From positions 1-32,817 of the forward strand of contig SLMJ01000099.1 in assembly GCA_007133615.1 (NCBI GenBank): DNA of 32,817 nucleotides, read 5' to 3'. Source of the stretch: Thermomicrobiaceae bacterium. GTDB lineage: Bacteria > Chloroflexota > Chloroflexia > Thermomicrobiales > Thermomicrobiaceae. Shown here piece after piece: positions 32,150-32,817 of this stretch. The stretch's first letter is position 1. Each line of letters begins with the position of its first letter. The notes under the pieces are model-generated. The model was not told where the DNA came from. It saw only the letters and a list, made by a program, of their open reading frames with translations, and did not search any database. A program made the translations under genes and the position numbers.

Positions 32150-32817
32150 ATGGCTGAAGAACGCGGCAAGACGATCTCGGAGGCAACAAGAGCGCAACTG
32201 GCCAGCGCAAGCACCGCAACGATCAGCTCCGTGCTGCGCAAGCATGGGTTTAACGAGATGTATCTTGAAGGGCTGCGGGCGCTACACCCGGAAAAGCGGA
32301 TGGTGGGACAGGCATTCACCCTGCGGTTCGTGCCAACGCGGCCTGATCTCGACCCAACTGGTGAGTTCGACAACACGACCAACAAGCAGCGAATCGCGGT
32401 CGAGAGCGTCGGACCGGGAGACGTGCTGGTGATCGAGGCCCGTGGAGATACGCGGGCCGGCACGCTCGGGGACATCCTGGCAACACGCATCTGGCAACGT
32501 GGTGCTGCGGGAATCGTCAGCGACGGTGCGTTCCGGGACACGCCAGGTTTTTCCGAGATCGACATGCCAACCTACAGCAAGGATCAGAACCCGAATCTCT
32601 CAAGTACTGTGCACCATCCCATCGAGATCAACGGTCCGATCGTCTGTGCCGGAGTGACTGTACTTCCGGGTGATGTGATGGTCGGCGACGGGGAGGGTGT
32701 GATCGTCATCCCGGTCGACATGGCAGAGCAGATCGCACAGGAGGCAGACGAGCAGGAACAGCGTGAGGAGTTCATTATTGGAAAGATCCGCGAGGGACAC
32801 TCAATCCTCGGGGTGTA
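32150..32817 (+). CDS. RraA-like/HMG aldolase family protein, cut by the window end
   Basis: This frame runs open to the last base (222 codons plus TA), so the ORF track missed it. The product matches the RraA/4-hydroxy-4-methyl-2-oxoglutarate aldolase family: TATISSVLRKHGFNEMYLEGL, VGPGDVLVIEARGDTRAGTLGDILATRIWQRGAAGIVSDGAFRD, then VLPGDVMVGDGEGVIVIP. The RD pair that binds substrate and metal in the aldolases is present, but the usual acidic residue three positions on is Gly (RDTPG), so activity may differ or be lost. GAGAGGGG precedes ATG. Members near transport genes usually act on small oxo acids, not on RNase E. The last base triplet is incomplete, and the gene may end just beyond the window. 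Confidence 0.85.
   Translation, partial: MAEERGKTISEATRAQLASASTATISSVLRKHGFNEMYLEGLRALHPEKRMVGQAFTLRFVPTRPDLDPTGEFDNTTNKQRIAVESVGPGDVLVIEARGDTRAGTLGDILATRIWQRGAAGIVSDGAFRDTPGFSEIDMPTYSKDQNPNLSSTVHHPIEINGPIVCAGVTVLPGDVMVGDGEGVIVIPVDMAEQIAQEADEQEQREEFIIGKIREGHSILGV

Overview
This 32.8-kb window looks like a chromosomal segment of a Chloroflexota bacterium, most likely near Thermomicrobia/Sphaerobacter. That is an inference from moderately high GC, many GTG/TTG starts with purine-rich Shine-Dalgarno sites, and Tat-type lipoprotein solute-binding proteins with a conserved N-terminal lead and a long tether. There is no rRNA, tRNA, CRISPR array, insertion sequence or phage gene visible. About 30 genes are supported; most other lines of the ORF track are shadows.

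Left part (1-6.1 kb, + strand): a small protein-kinase-fold protein, a GT4 glycosyltransferase, then a stand-alone cobalamin-binding protein carrying the Wx9EH and ExHxxG signatures of the CarH/LitR photosensory B12 domain. Right behind it lies a PAS-PAS-GGDEF protein with a degenerate EAL domain, then a 69-residue MerR/excisionase-type HTH protein preceded by a perfect short palindrome. The B12 sensor plus diguanylate cyclase pair is the most interesting possible new system here: light or cobalamin sensing joined to c-di-GMP signalling.

Middle-left (6.1-12.2 kb): a stress module with a tandem universal stress protein (-), an OmpR-type response regulator, a soluble GAF-PAS histidine kinase with a DevS/DosS-like GAF, a ferritin-like diiron protein, a small unknown gene, and a second tandem universal stress protein. 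The layout recalls hypoxia/dormancy regulons. Next (12.2-14.8 kb) come a DUF3830-like protein, a SAM methyltransferase and a HemL-like class III aminotransferase.

Middle-right (14.9-19.8 kb, - strand): an operon reading from right to left with two peptide/opine-type ABC ATPases, an SMP-30 lactonase, a small helical protein and two tandem uronate-dehydrogenase-like SDR proteins. This suits uptake of sugar acids or their oligomers, oxidation of a uronate to an aldarolactone, and lactone opening.

Right (20.2-32.8 kb): two tandem, strongly similar cassettes of solute-binding lipoprotein plus two permeases, each with its own sigma70-like promoter, leader and intercistronic hairpin but with only one ATPase pair between them. 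They are followed by an M19 dipeptidase, an Hsp20 chaperone, a tartrate/D-malate-type dehydrogenase (-) and an RraA-like protein cut by the window end. Together this half reads as a nutrient scavenging region for small organic acids, sugar acids or peptides.
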